36,617 bases of DNA. Origin: DATJBF01 sp035515475. GTDB taxonomy: Bacteria; Verrucomicrobiota; Verrucomicrobiia; Palsa-1439. Shown here one piece after another: positions 14,013 through 23,279 of this stretch. Under the pieces are notes generated by a model that saw nothing but the letters and a program-made list of their open reading frames with translations, did not search any database and was not told where the DNA came from. The stretch covers positions 1 to 36,617 of the forward strand of contig DATJBF010000020.1 of the NCBI GenBank assembly GCA_035515475.1. Reading direction: 5' to 3'. The position numbers and the translations under genes are program-made. The first letter of the stretch is position 1. Each line of letters opens with the position of its first letter.

Positions 14013-15092
14013 GTGAATTCCAAAGGCGGTTCCCCAGGCGCGAAGCCAATCGCCCAAAGCCCTTACGCCGCGGCGGGCGTGAACATTCATCTGGCCGACA
14101 CGCTCAAGGCCAGGCTGAAGGGCAAGACGCGCAGGACGCGGCGCCCCGAGGTGCTCGGATCGATTGGCGGTTTTGGCGGGTTGTTTGCGCTGGACGTCAA
14201 GAAGCACCAGCAACCCGTGCTCGTGAGCAGCATGGACGGCGTCGGCACGAAACTGAAGATCGCGGTCCTGATGAACAAGCACGGCACGGTCGGCCAGGAC
14301 CTCGTCAATCATTGCGTGAACGACATCGCGTCGGTCGGTGCGGAGCCGCTTTTTCTCCTCGATTACATCGGCTTGGGCAAGCTCACGCCGCGCGTGTTCG
14401 ACCAGATCATCGCCGGGCTGGTACAGGCGTGCGCCGCGGCGGGATGCGCCTTGATCGGCGGCGAGACGGCGCAGCTGCCCGGGTTGTACGCCGCAGGCGA
14501 TTACGATTTGGTCAGCACCATCGTCGGCGTGGTGGAGCGGGACCGAATCATCGACGGATCGCGAATCCGTTCCGGCGACGCGATCGTCGGTCTCGCGAGC
14601 ACGGGGCTGCACACCAACGGCTATTCACTGGCCCGGCAGGTTCTGTTCGCCCAGATGCACGTGCGGCTGGACGATTACGACGGGACGCTCGGTTGTCGGT
14701 TCGGCGAGGAACTGCTGAAGGTGCATCGCAATTATTGGCCGGTGATCCGGACGTTGTTACGTTCCGGGGCTTCACGCTCCGCGCTCCATGGGGTCGCCCA
14801 CATCACCGGCGGCGGGTTCTACGACAACATCCCCCGGGTATTGCCGAGGAACTGCCGGGCAGTCATCCGTAGTGGCTCGTGGGATGTGTTGCCGATTTTC
14901 AGGCTGCTGCAGCGGGGCGGCGGCATCAGCGATGAAGAGATGCATCGCGTGTTCAACATGGGCATCGGCATGGTACTCGTGGTGGATGGGCGAGCGGCGG
15001 CCCGGGTCCGGAAAGTCGCCGCCAGGGTGGGCATCAAGTCGTACGTGATCGGCGAGATCCGCAGCGGCAAGCGTGAGGTGATCTTCGAGTGA
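14013..15092 (+). CDS. purM: Phosphoribosylformylglycinamidine cyclo-ligase
   Basis: PurM closes the imidazole ring, converting FGAM to AIR with ATP. The 359-aa protein has the family core SPYAAAGVNI, SSMDGVGTKLKIA, HCVNDIASVGAEPLFLLDYI, GGETAQLPGLY and AHITGGGFYDNIPRVL. The GTG at 14013 is preferred over TTG 13977 because it gives a normal N terminus and lies 7 nt after a -10 box. No Shine-Dalgarno is visible, consistent with a leaderless message. A short extra stretch SGASRSALHG (around residues 250-260) precedes the conserved AHITGGG. It is encoded by a segment that shares a 12-mer (inverted) with an insertion in purL. Confidence 0.92.
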   Translation: MNSKGGSPGAKPIAQSPYAAAGVNIHLADTLKARLKGKTRRTRRPEVLGSIGGFGGLFALDVKKHQQPVLVSSMDGVGTKLKIAVLMNKHGTVGQDLVNHCVNDIASVGAEPLFLLDYIGLGKLTPRVFDQIIAGLVQACAAAGCALIGGETAQLPGLYAAGDYDLVSTIVGVVERDRIIDGSRIRSGDAIVGLASTGLHTNGYSLARQVLFAQMHVRLDDYDGTLGCRFGEELLKVHRNYWPVIRTLLRSGASRSALHGVAHITGGGFYDNIPRVLPRNCRAVIRSGSWDVLPIFRLLQRGGGISDEEMHRVFNMGIGMVLVVDGRAAARVRKVAARVGIKSYVIGEIRSGKREVIFE

Positions 15093-15137
15093 CAAGGCGT
15101 TCGACACTTGCGTTTGCCCATCCCGCGCGGTAAGCGA

Positions 15138-15617
15138 ATGAAACGGCGCGCAAAATCCCTGCTGTGGCTGGCCGCCATCGGGTTCGGCCTGTTCCTCGTG
15201 GGCAAATTCGTCGCCATGCCGCGACTCGTCTATGGAGAAAGCATGTCGCCAACGTTGGAGGCGTGGGATTTGTGCCTGATGCAGCCCGTGTATCATTATC
15301 AGCCGCGGCGGGGAGACATCGTGATGTTTCGCACGGCGGACGATCCACCGCTGTACTTCGTCAAGCGGGTGATCGCGTTGCCGACCGAAACCATTGCCAT
15401 CGAGCACGGCGTGGTCACGCTCAACGGCGTGCGGCTGCCGGAGCCGTACACGACCGTCAATCCCGAGTGGCAAATGGAGCCGGCCCGCGTTCCGGCTGGC
15501 AAAGTGTTTGTCATCGGCGACAATCGCGATCGACCCCAAGAGGATTACGTCCTCGGCTTGGTGGCGACCCGGCTGGTGAAGGCGCGCCTGCTCTGGCATT
15601 GGAGATGGAAGAAATGA
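15138..15617 (+). CDS. lepB: Signal peptidase I
   Basis: This membrane-bound type I signal peptidase removes signal peptides from exported proteins. The 159-aa product has a single N-terminal membrane segment (about residues 8-25), the catalytic Ser35 in YGESMSPTL, the general-base Lys76 in FVKRVIALP and box E as GDNRD (127-131). It is short, like Gram-positive-type enzymes, with no periplasmic insertion. ATG 15138 places the transmembrane segment correctly. TTGCGT (15108-15113) and TAAGCG (15131-15136), 17 nt apart, precede it, but the -10 ends 1 nt before the ATG, so their role is doubtful. It overlaps the next gene by ATGA. Confidence 0.88.
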   Translation: MKRRAKSLLWLAAIGFGLFLVGKFVAMPRLVYGESMSPTLEAWDLCLMQPVYHYQPRRGDIVMFRTADDPPLYFVKRVIALPTETIAIEHGVVTLNGVRLPEPYTTVNPEWQMEPARVPAGKVFVIGDNRDRPQEDYVLGLVATRLVKARLLWHWRWKK

Positions 15618-16072
15618 AATGGGCCCTTCGCATTCTGGCGGCGGCGGCCGTGGCGTTGGTGGCCTGGCAGATCTGGCAGCGCGTGTTCGTGACGGATGAA
15701 ACGCGCATCAAGAAACAGCTTGCGGCCATGACGCGGGCGGTGGAGAACGGCGATGTGCTCCGGCTGTCGGATGCGATAGCGGCCGACTATGGCGACGACT
15801 GGGGCATGGACAAATCCACGCTGTTGGGCGCGGTGGGCACGTTTCGGGCCCGGTACGATGCGTTGTTCATCCACCTCAGCGGCCTGACCGTGACGATCGA
15901 TCCCGACCACCAGAAGGCGCAGGCCGTCTTCATTGCGAAGGTCCTGGCCAAACCCAAAGGCAGCGGGGCCGAGAGCGAAGTCCGCGCCGAACGGTTCCGC
16001 CTCTATTTCCGCAAGGAAACCGACGGTTGGAAGCTCGTGCGCACCGAGTCACCCGAGTTGAAATTCGATTGA
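15614..16072 (+). CDS. Small N-terminally anchored protein, NTF2-like fold possible
   Basis: The 152-aa product begins with one hydrophobic segment (ALRILAAAAVALVAWQIW) and continues as a soluble domain of about 120 residues exposed outside the membrane. The pattern IKKQLAAMTRAVENGDVLRLSDAI, a central segment, and a final FRLYFRKETDGWKLVRTE resembles NTF2-like/SnoaL-type proteins, which is a tentative fold guess. The ATG at 15614 overlaps the lepB stop codon (ATGA), so the genes are coupled; ATG 15605 is an alternative. Its stop codon overlaps the -35 of purH. Function unknown. Confidence 0.75.
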   Translation: MKWALRILAAAAVALVAWQIWQRVFVTDETRIKKQLAAMTRAVENGDVLRLSDAIAADYGDDWGMDKSTLLGAVGTFRARYDALFIHLSGLTVTIDPDHQKAQAVFIAKVLAKPKGSGAESEVRAERFRLYFRKETDGWKLVRTESPELKFD

Positions 16073-16097
16073 AGCCCGTCGCGCCATCCGTTACCCT
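16069..16097 (+). promoter_or_regulatory. purH promoter with leaderless geometry
   Basis: TTGAAG (16069-16074), 17-nt spacer and TACCCT (16092-16097). The ATG is 9 nt further on. The -35 overlaps the stop codon of the upstream gene. Confidence 0.5.
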
Positions 16098-16106
16098 CGG
16101 CGGGTC

Positions 16107-17681
16107 ATGGCCAAGATCCAACGGGCGCTGATCAGCGTTTCCGATAAAACCGGGCTGATCGAATTCGCGAAGGAACTTCAAACACTCGGGATCGAGATCG
16201 TCTCGACGGGCGGAACGGCCCGCGTGTTGAAGGGCGCCGGTGTCCCTGTGCTCGAAATCAGCGAGTTCACGGGATTCCCGGAGATGCTCGATGGACGCGT
16301 GAAGACGCTGCATCCCAGGGTTCATGGTGGACTGCTGTACATTCGCGGCCACGCCGCGCACGAAGCCCAGGTCGTGAAGCACGGCATCCAGCCCATCGAC
16401 TTGGTGGTCGTCAATCTCTATCCGTTCGAAAAGACGGTCGCGAAGCCGGGCGTCCCGCTGGCCGAGGCCATCGAGAACATCGACATCGGCGGGCCGAGCC
16501 TGTTACGCAGCGCGGCCAAGAACCACGACGGCGTCACGGTGGTTGTGGACCCGGCCGATTACGCCGCGGTTCTCAGGGACATCAAGGAACACGATGGCGA
16601 CACCTGCGCGATGTTTCGCTGGAAGCTGGCGGTGAAAGCGTTCGAGACCACGGCGCATTACGACAGCCTGATCGCGCAGCATCTCCACGCCGAACGGATG
16701 AACGCCAAGGGCGAAGGACACGGTGCGGCGCCGCCGGAGACACTGACCGTATCGTTCCGGAAAGCGCAAGACCTGCGTTATGGCGAAAACCCGCACCAAC
16801 AGGCGGCGTTGTACGGCCATTTCTTCGAGCGCTTCCAGCAGCTTCACGGCAAGGAACTCAGTTACAACAATGTTCTGGATCTCACCGCCGCGGCGGGGTT
16901 GGTCACCGAATTTGACGAGCCAACGGTGGCGATCATCAAACACACGAACCCCTGTGGGGTGGGCAGCGCGCCTACATTGGCTGAGGCGTGGCAGTTTGCC
17001 TACCAGACGGACAAGCAGGCGCCCTTTGGCGGCATCATTGCGGTGAACCGTCCGCTGGATGCGGCCATCGCCGGCGTCATCGGAGAAATCTTCAGCGAGG
17101 TGATCGTGGCTCCCGACTTTGAGCCCGACGCCCTGGCAATTCTGCAGAAGAAGAAAAACCTGCGGCTGATGCGGCAGTTACCTGTCCCCGCACCCCGGTC
17201 CCCGGTCCTCGAGGTGCGTTCGGTCACCGGGGGCCTGTTGGCGCAGGAACGCGATACGCGGCTCGTTTCCGCAGCGGACATGAAGATCGTCACGCAGCGG
17301 CATCCCACGCAAGAGGAACGCCACGCGATGTTGTTTGCGTGGCGTGTGGTCAAGCACGTAAAATCCAACGCCATCGTGTTCGCCACGACCGGCGCCACCG
17401 GAAGTCGAACGCTGGGCATTGGCGCGGGTCAAATGAGTCGAGTGGATTCGTCTAAAATCGCCGTCTGGAAGGCAAAGGAAGCCGGGCTTGACCTCATGGG
17501 TAGCGTCGTGGCGAGTGACGCGTTCTTTCCGTTTCCCGATGGGGTCGTGGCGGCGGCTGAAGCGGGCGCGACGGCGGTGATTCAACCCGGCGGGAGCGTG
17601 CGCGATCCCGAGGTAATTGCCGCGGCGGATCAACGCCGCGTCGCAATGGTATTCACTGGCATCCGGCATTTTCGGCACTAG
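16107..17681 (+). CDS. purH: Bifunctional AICAR transformylase/IMP cyclohydrolase
   Basis: PurH carries out the last two steps to IMP: formylation of AICAR and ring closure. The 524-aa protein starts with an MGS-like cyclohydrolase domain (residues 1-150; SVSDKTGLIEFAK, STGGTARVLKGAGV, GRVKTLHPRVHGG) and continues with the AICAR transformylase domain. That domain shows DLRYGENPHQQAALY, IIKHTNPCGVG, GGIIAVNRPLD, the terminal DAFFPFPDGV and IQPGGSVRDPEVIAAAD. Length is normal. No Shine-Dalgarno is seen before the ATG, consistent with the promoter 9 nt upstream. The loop LPVPAPRSPVLEVRSV looks slightly long. Confidence 0.94.
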   Translation: MAKIQRALISVSDKTGLIEFAKELQTLGIEIVSTGGTARVLKGAGVPVLEISEFTGFPEMLDGRVKTLHPRVHGGLLYIRGHAAHEAQVVKHGIQPIDLVVVNLYPFEKTVAKPGVPLAEAIENIDIGGPSLLRSAAKNHDGVTVVVDPADYAAVLRDIKEHDGDTCAMFRWKLAVKAFETTAHYDSLIAQHLHAERMNAKGEGHGAAPPETLTVSFRKAQDLRYGENPHQQAALYGHFFERFQQLHGKELSYNNVLDLTAAAGLVTEFDEPTVAIIKHTNPCGVGSAPTLAEAWQFAYQTDKQAPFGGIIAVNRPLDAAIAGVIGEIFSEVIVAPDFEPDALAILQKKKNLRLMRQLPVPAPRSPVLEVRSVTGGLLAQERDTRLVSAADMKIVTQRHPTQEERHAMLFAWRVVKHVKSNAIVFATTGATGSRTLGIGAGQMSRVDSSKIAVWKAKEAGLDLMGSVVASDAFFPFPDGVVAAAEAGATAVIQPGGSVRDPEVIAAADQRRVAMVFTGIRHFRH

Positions 17682-17909
17682 CACAACGACTAACACAACG
17701 GCAAGAGCAACCATGGACCGTGCACCAACTCAAGGCAGAATGCGGGCGGTCGACGACGAGGCGCCAACTGGCGAATTGAAATTGATGGCGCGCGGGCAGT
17801 CGATGCTCCGGGCGTGCAACGTTCGGGACAACGAGCAGCGGCCCGGGCCCGGCGCGGCAACCAGGCAGAGGACGCGCCGTCGGTAGCGGCCTGCGAATCG
17901 GGAGCCAAC
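17682..17909. other. Spacer after purH without a supported gene
   Basis: An open frame from ATG 17713 (57 codons, Arg-rich end) is present but has low-complexity, unconserved-looking content. No strong promoter pair or terminator was found. The following gene uses GGAG five nt before its GTG. Confidence 0.4.
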
Positions 17910-20900
17910 GTGTCGAAGAAAAAATCTCGCAAACGCCCATCGAATCCTGCCGTGGCCAAGCCGCCGGCGCCCAGCGTACCGGTGCCACAGCCCATCGTTC
18001 CCGAGGAGCCGGAGGGTCTGCATCACTTTTTCGCGGCCGAAGATTGGATCGCGGCGGCCGTTACCTTCCTGATATCGGGATTCGCGTTCCTCTACTACAT
18101 GTCGCCGGAGGTGACCTTGGAAGACTCGGGCGAATTGGTGACGGGCGCGTTCAACTTCGGGGTGCCACATCCGCCCGGCTATCCGTTGTGGGCGTTCTTG
18201 GGTTGGGTGTGGCGGCATTTGGTGCCCTTCGGGAATCCCGCTTGGCGGATCTGCTTGATGTCGGTGTTGACGGGCGCACTGGTGGTCGGTGTGCTGACGC
18301 TGTTGATGACGCACTCGATCATGATGTTGTTGCGGTCGGTGAGTTGGGCGCGGGAGCTGGAGGACTCGATGAAGCACTGGCTCGCGCTGACGATCGGGAC
18401 CGCGTCGGCCCTGCTGTTCGGGTTCAATCGCGGCGTGTGGTTGTGGGCGTGCGTGCCCGAGATGCGCGTGCTCAATGTGTTCATGTTCATCGTCACGGCG
18501 TGTACGTTCTTTGCGTGGATGATGCGGCCGCGGCGGCACGGTTTCCTCTACGCCACGATCCTGCTGTATGCGCTCGGAATCTCGAATCATCAAACGATCT
18601 TGGTCATGGCGCTGCCGTTCATGGTCGCGGCGCTGGCGTTGGGATTGCTGACGGCGGCCCGTTGGCGTCCGTGGCAGGCAGCGGTGGTGATGCCGGCGCT
18701 GGGGACATTCTGGGAACTGTTGGTCGCCGCGTTGTTCAGTGCGGGGGCGGGATTCCTGTTGTGGGCCTGGCTGGAGACGCCGCCGGGCCAGTCCTTGTGG
18801 GGCCACAGCTACGCGTTGCGCGCCATGTGGGCTGTGGCCGTGGGAGCCGGGCTGATCGTTTTCTTCGGAAAACAACGCTGGCTCAGTCCCCGTCGGGCGT
18901 TGATTTGCACGGCGATGTTTCTGGCGGGCGCAGCCTTTTACTTTTACATGCCGGTGGCGTCCGCCACGAACCCGCCGATGAATTGGGGTTATACCTACAC
19001 GAAACAAGGTTTTCTGCATCACATCACCCGTGGCCAGTACGAGCGGCTCAACATCGCCAGTCCGTTCAGCGAGGAGTTCCGCGTCCAGATCTGGTTGTTC
19101 ATCCGCGCGTTGATCCAGCAATACACCACCGGGCTGGCGCTGTTCGGGATCGCCACGCTGGGAGTGCTCATCGGCATGTGGAAAAACCTCAGCGATCGCG
19201 CGCGCGCGTGGCTGATCTTTGTGTGGGTGGCATTCCTGACGACGAGCTTCGGGTTGCTGACGATCATCAATCCGGGTCTCGACAAGCAGAACCAAGAGAT
19301 CAACATCAAGTTCTTTGCGCCGGCCCACGGATTCTTTGCGATGATGATCGGTTACGGACTGGCGCTGGCGGCGGCCTGGGTGCTGGTGCGCCGGCGCGAA
19401 TTCCCGCGCGTCGTGATGCGCGCCGCGTGTGTGATGGCGTTGGCCTTGCCGTTGATCCCGTTCGAGCGCAACTGGAGCATTTGCGAGCAGCGTAACCACG
19501 ACTTCGGCTATCAGTTTGGCTACCGCATGTTCTACCCCGGCTACGATTATCCGCCAATGGACCGGGACGCCGTGCTTTATGGGGGCACGGATCCAGGCCG
19601 GTTCGTGCCGACATACATGATTTTCTGCGAGAGCCGCGTGCCAGAGAAGGATCGTTATCGCGATCCCCATCTCGACCCGGAAGGGGGGGCGAAGTTCGAC
19701 CGCCGCGACGTGTACATCATCACGCAGAACGCGCTCGCCGATACCACCTACATGTCGTACATCCGCGATCATTACGATTACTCGCGGCCCGATCCGGACA
19801 ATCCGGCCACCCTGGAGCGGCGTCTGCCCTGGCAACGGGCGCTGTTTCGGTGGGGCTGGCATCATCTTCATCGGGACTCGATGTACCCGAAGGAACCGAT
19901 TTGGATCCCCAGCGATCAGGATACCCAGCGCGCGTTTCAGGAATACGTCGACACCGTCCAGGCCCGCCGGGCGCGCGGCGAGCAACTCAGCTCCGACGAG
20001 GAGGTCACCGTCGTCAACGGCCAGGTCTCGGTGCGCGGCGTGACGGGGGTGATGAACATCAACGGCATCCTGACCAAATGGATTTTCGAGCATAACCGGG
20101 ACAAACACTCCTTTTACGTCGAGGAAAGCTACGTCATTCCCTGGATGTACCCGTACCTGACGCCCGCCGGCATTATCATGAAGATCAATCACGACCCGTT
20201 GCCGGGCCCCGAGAAAGACCCGCAACTGTGGACCAAAATTGTCGAGCGTGATAAGGCCTACTGGAACAAACTTTGCCAGGACTTCAAGGCACGGCCGGAG
20301 TTTCAACGTGACACGGACGCGCAAAAGACGTTCTCCAAACTGCGGTCCGCCATCGGCGGCTTGTACGCCAATCGACGGCTGATGAACGAAGCCGAGTACG
20401 CCTACAAACAAGCACTGGAACTCTGTCGCGAAAGCCCTGAAGCCAACTTCCGGCTCGCCCAACTCTACATGGAACTCGGTCGACCGGCGGACGCGCTCGC
20501 CATACTGCAGGCGCTGGAAAAGCTCGATCCGCTCAACGACAAAGTGAAGGGCGCGGTCGAGCAAGTGAGCCGGATGAACCAGTCGCGGCAGGACATCCTG
20601 CGGTTGGAGGCGGCGCGGACGAGCAACCCTCACGATTTCGGATTGCTGGCCCAACTGGCGCAAGCCTACGCCCGAGGGGGGCAGAGTCAGCGGATCGATC
20701 CACTCCTGCAAGGGTATCTCGCTCAAACGAATCTTTCCGCCGACGACATCCTGCAAACCGCCCAGATTTACGTGAACCTTAATCAGGTCGATGCGTCCAT
20801 CCGGGCGCTGCAACTGATGATCCACAGATACCCGCAGGATGCGCGCAGCTATTTCGCCATCGCCCTGGTTCGCGCCGCACAAAGCAATGCCGCCGAAGCG

Positions 20901-21023
20901 CTCCCGATGCTGGCGAAAGCGATTCAGTTGGCGCCCGATCTCCGGGAACAAAGCCTCAAGGACCCGCGCTTCGCCAATATCCGTGATGACCCGGGGTTCC
21001 AGCGGCTCATGAATCCGCCGTAG
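17910..21023 (+). CDS. DUF2723-type polytopic membrane protein with C-terminal TPR region
   Basis: The 1037-aa product has a basic, Pro-rich N terminus (about 40 residues) and then a polytopic membrane region (about residues 50-540). That region contains the motif LEDSGELVTGAFNFGVPHPPGYPLW (in pieces: EDSGELV, GVPHPPGYPL), characteristic of DUF2723 proteins. These resemble GT-C fold, lipid-linked sugar transferases, in which the Asp/Glu after the first membrane segment is catalytic. A soluble part follows with tetratricopeptide-like repeats (about 790-1030; NRRLMNEAEYAYKQALEL, EANFRLAQLYMELGRPADALAIL). It may glycosylate exported proteins, but the substrate is unknown. GTG 17910 follows GGAG at 5 nt. 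Confidence 0.85.
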   Translation: MSKKKSRKRPSNPAVAKPPAPSVPVPQPIVPEEPEGLHHFFAAEDWIAAAVTFLISGFAFLYYMSPEVTLEDSGELVTGAFNFGVPHPPGYPLWAFLGWVWRHLVPFGNPAWRICLMSVLTGALVVGVLTLLMTHSIMMLLRSVSWARELEDSMKHWLALTIGTASALLFGFNRGVWLWACVPEMRVLNVFMFIVTACTFFAWMMRPRRHGFLYATILLYALGISNHQTILVMALPFMVAALALGLLTAARWRPWQAAVVMPALGTFWELLVAALFSAGAGFLLWAWLETPPGQSLWGHSYALRAMWAVAVGAGLIVFFGKQRWLSPRRALICTAMFLAGAAFYFYMPVASATNPPMNWGYTYTKQGFLHHITRGQYERLNIASPFSEEFRVQIWLFIRALIQQYTTGLALFGIATLGVLIGMWKNLSDRARAWLIFVWVAFLTTSFGLLTIINPGLDKQNQEINIKFFAPAHGFFAMMIGYGLALAAAWVLVRRREFPRVVMRAACVMALALPLIPFERNWSICEQRNHDFGYQFGYRMFYPGYDYPPMDRDAVLYGGTDPGRFVPTYMIFCESRVPEKDRYRDPHLDPEGGAKFDRRDVYIITQNALADTTYMSYIRDHYDYSRPDPDNPATLERRLPWQRALFRWGWHHLHRDSMYPKEPIWIPSDQDTQRAFQEYVDTVQARRARGEQLSSDEEVTVVNGQVSVRGVTGVMNINGILTKWIFEHNRDKHSFYVEESYVIPWMYPYLTPAGIIMKINHDPLPGPEKDPQLWTKIVERDKAYWNKLCQDFKARPEFQRDTDAQKTFSKLRSAIGGLYANRRLMNEAEYAYKQALELCRESPEANFRLAQLYMELGRPADALAILQALEKLDPLNDKVKGAVEQVSRMNQSRQDILRLEAARTSNPHDFGLLAQLAQAYARGGQSQRIDPLLQGYLAQTNLSADDILQTAQIYVNLNQVDASIRALQLMIHRYPQDARSYFAIALVRAAQSNAAEALPMLAKAIQLAPDLREQSLKDPRFANIRDDPGFQRLMNPP

Positions 21024-21032
21024 CGCGCCCAT

Positions 21033-21053
21033 CCGGCCGGGCACACCCGCCGG
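21033..21053. terminator. GC-rich hairpin after the DUF2723 gene
   Basis: CCGGC, a bulged C, GGG, a 4-nt loop, CCC and GCCGG form an 8-bp stem ten bases after the stop codon. There is no T-tract, so it may be a weak or attenuating terminator. Confidence 0.3.
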
Positions 21054-21066
21054 AACGCGTCGTGCC

Positions 21067-21390
21067 ATGAAACCAAAGACGATCGAAATCGTTAACAACA
21101 TCCTCGCCGTCGCTTGGGACGACGGCCACGAGAGCTACTACGAGTTCGAGACGCTGCGCCGCGCCTGTCCCTGCGCCTTGTGTAAGGGCGAAACCAACGT
21201 GATGGTCGAGTACAAACCGCGGCCCCGGGAATTCACCCCCGCGAGTTTCGAATTGCGCGGCTGGCAATACGTCGGCGGCTATGCGATCCAGCCCCAATGG
21301 GCCGACGGTCACGCCTCGGGGATTTACTCGTTCCCGTACCTGCGCGCCTTGTGCAACTGCGAACAATGCACGGCGGCGAAGAAAGGCTAG
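21067..21390 (+). CDS. DUF971 family protein
   Basis: The 107-aa protein matches DUF971, the small domain also found at the N terminus of gamma-butyrobetaine hydroxylases. Visible pattern: LAVAWDDGHESYYEFETLRRACPCALC (pieces WDDGHES and LRRACPCA), then GWQYVGGYAIQPQWADGHASGIYSF and an LRALCNCEQC end. The Cys pairs CPCALC and CNCEQC suggest metal binding, possibly iron-sulfur handling. The reaction is unknown. It lies 43 nt after the large membrane gene and is probably cotranscribed. No clear Shine-Dalgarno is visible before ATG 21067. Confidence 0.85.
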   Translation: MKPKTIEIVNNILAVAWDDGHESYYEFETLRRACPCALCKGETNVMVEYKPRPREFTPASFELRGWQYVGGYAIQPQWADGHASGIYSFPYLRALCNCEQCTAAKKG

Positions 21391-21421
21391 AGACCGGGCG
21401 AGTCGTCGGCGCAATCGCCGG

Positions 21422-23176
21422 TCACCGTCGCAACGCCTTCTCGACTTCCTTCAGCGGCAGGCAATTGATGATGTCGGCTTTCGTCAGCCAGCCCTTTCTG
21501 GCGATGCCGACGCCGACGGCCAGGAACTGGAGGTCGGGGATATTGTGGGCGTCGGGGTTGATCGAGCATTTCACGCCGAGTTCTTTCGCGTGCTTCCACA
21601 GTCGCCAATCCATGTCGAGCCGGTAGGGATGGGCGTTGATCTCGATGATCTTGTTGTGTCGGGCGGCGGCCTCGATGACTTCGGGCATGTTGACCGCGTA
21701 GCCTTCGCGCTCCAACAACAACCGGCCCGTCGGATGCGCCAGCATGGTGACCCGCGGATGTGCCAGCGCCTTGCAGATGCGCTTGGTCATCTTGTCGGCG
21801 TCCATGTTGAATCCTTGATGCACGGCCGCAACCACGTAATCGAATAGTGCCAGCGTCTTGTCGTCGAAATCGAGCGACCCGTCCGCGAGGATGTCGCACT
21901 CGGTGCCGAAGAAGACGCGGAAGCCGTCCTTCGCCCATTTCGCGTTGAGCTGCTTCACCTCCTCGGCCTGCTGGCGGACGCGTTTCTCGTCGAGACCGTG
22001 GGCTTGCCGCTCCGATTTACTGTGGTCGGCAATGCCGAGGTATTCCAGGCCGAGATCCAGCGCGGCGTTGCCCATCGACTCGATGCTCTCCAAGCCGTCG
22101 CTCCACGTGGTGTGACAGTGGAACGTACCGCGCAGATTGGACAACTCGACGAGATCGGGCAGGCTGCCCTTTTCGGCGGCTTCGATCTCGCCCGTGTCCT
22201 CGCGCAGTTCGGGCGGGACGTAATCAAGCCCCAGTGCCTCGTACAGATCTTCTTCGTTCTTGCATTTGATGGAACTGCCGAGTTCCTTGGCGCTTTTCTC
22301 CGTTTCCCTGACGGGCGAGAATCCGTATTCGTTGAGTGAAAGGTTCTTCAGTTTCAGCGCGCGGGCCCGCAGCGCAATGTTGTGCTCCTTGCTCCCCGTG
22401 AAATAGTTCAACGCGAACGCGTATTGGCCGTCGGTGACGACCCGCAGGTCGGCCTGGATCCCGCCCTTGAGCACGACGCTGGCTTTCGTTTCCCCCTGGG
22501 CGCTGACGCTGAGAATGCCCGGTAACCGCACAAAATCCCCGATGATGGCCGGCGCATCTTTCGATTTCGCGCTCACCAGAAAATCGATGTCGCCGATGGT
22601 CTCGCGGCAGCGGCGCAGGCTGCCGGCCAAGCTGCAACGAATGACGCCGTCATGCCCGCGCAGCGCTTCCAGAATCGGGTCGGCCACGGCGCGCGCCTTG
22701 TCGTAGCGGTGCCGACCGCCGAATTGCCGGACGAGCGCGATGCCTTCGAGGATTTTTTGCTGGGATTTTTCGCCGAACCCGTCGAGCGCAGCGATCTTGC
22801 CGGCCCGGCACGCCGCTTCGAGTTTCTCGATCGAGTCGACCTTTAGCTTTTCGTAGACGATCTTCGCGCGTTTGGGGCCGAAGCCGGGGATTTTGAGCAT
22901 GTCGAGCAAGCCCTGCGGCATCGACTCTTTGAGTTCGTCGTAGAACTTCAGGTGATTGGTGGTCACCATCTCGGTGATCTTTGCCGCGAGGTCTTTGCCG
23001 ATCCCCTTGATCTCGGTGAGACGACCCTGTTCGATGAGCCTGCCGAGGTCTTCCTGCAGGCCGTCGATCACGCGGGCGGCGTTGTAGTAGGCGCGGACGC
23101 GGAACGGGTTTTCGCCCTTCAGTTCCAGCAGCGCGCCGATTTCTTCGAAAATCCCGGCGATTTCCTTTTTATCCAC
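21422..23176 (-). CDS. polX: DNA polymerase/3'-5' exonuclease PolX
   Basis: The bacterial family X polymerase fills short gaps in base-excision repair and has an exonuclease from its PHP domain. The 584-aa protein shows helix-hairpin-helix segments (LTEIKGIGKDLAAKITEM and IPGFGPKRAKIVYE), a polymerase palm with metal ligands in GSLRRCRETIGDIDFLV (DxD), then a C-terminal PHP domain (about 345-584) starting GTFHCHTTWSDG, with further His/Asp ligands in IADHSKSE and NPDAHNI. Length matches B. subtilis PolX (570). The start is GTG with a strong GGAGGAGGAG ribosome site upstream, unlike its leaderless neighbours. Confidence 0.92.
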   Translation of the reverse strand: MDKKEIAGIFEEIGALLELKGENPFRVRAYYNAARVIDGLQEDLGRLIEQGRLTEIKGIGKDLAAKITEMVTTNHLKFYDELKESMPQGLLDMLKIPGFGPKRAKIVYEKLKVDSIEKLEAACRAGKIAALDGFGEKSQQKILEGIALVRQFGGRHRYDKARAVADPILEALRGHDGVIRCSLAGSLRRCRETIGDIDFLVSAKSKDAPAIIGDFVRLPGILSVSAQGETKASVVLKGGIQADLRVVTDGQYAFALNYFTGSKEHNIALRARALKLKNLSLNEYGFSPVRETEKSAKELGSSIKCKNEEDLYEALGLDYVPPELREDTGEIEAAEKGSLPDLVELSNLRGTFHCHTTWSDGLESIESMGNAALDLGLEYLGIADHSKSERQAHGLDEKRVRQQAEEVKQLNAKWAKDGFRVFFGTECDILADGSLDFDDKTLALFDYVVAAVHQGFNMDADKMTKRICKALAHPRVTMLAHPTGRLLLEREGYAVNMPEVIEAAARHNKIIEINAHPYRLDMDWRLWKHAKELGVKCSINPDAHNIPDLQFLAVGVGIARKGWLTKADIINCLPLKEVEKALRR

Positions 23177-23279
23177 TGTTGTACTCCTCCTCCGATTCGT
23201 GGGAGGGGCGTCCTCGCCCCGACCGGCTTGCTCTAAACCGAATCAAAGAATCGTGGCGGAGTTGCCGCCCCCACAAGTC

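Noticed and set aside
15108..15137. Extended start of signal peptidase at TTG 15108
   Set aside because: It adds a basic decapeptide before the normal short N terminus, and TTG 15108 is itself part of a possible -35 box.
17185..17220. Possible heptanucleotide repeat inside purH (CCCCGGT units)
   Set aside because: The units differ from the RTCACCR family and the extra loop is only a few residues, so chance is likely.
17713..17886. A 57-codon frame between purH and the DUF2723 gene
   Set aside because: No ribosome site, Arg-rich low-complexity end and no conserved-looking pattern.
17730..21101. A 1123-codon open frame on the minus strand opposite the DUF2723 gene
   Set aside because: Its product is a His/Arg/Gln-rich string without any membrane or domain pattern, while the + strand frame has clear membrane segments, a DUF2723 motif and TPRs. 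High GC content at third positions explains the long antisense frame.
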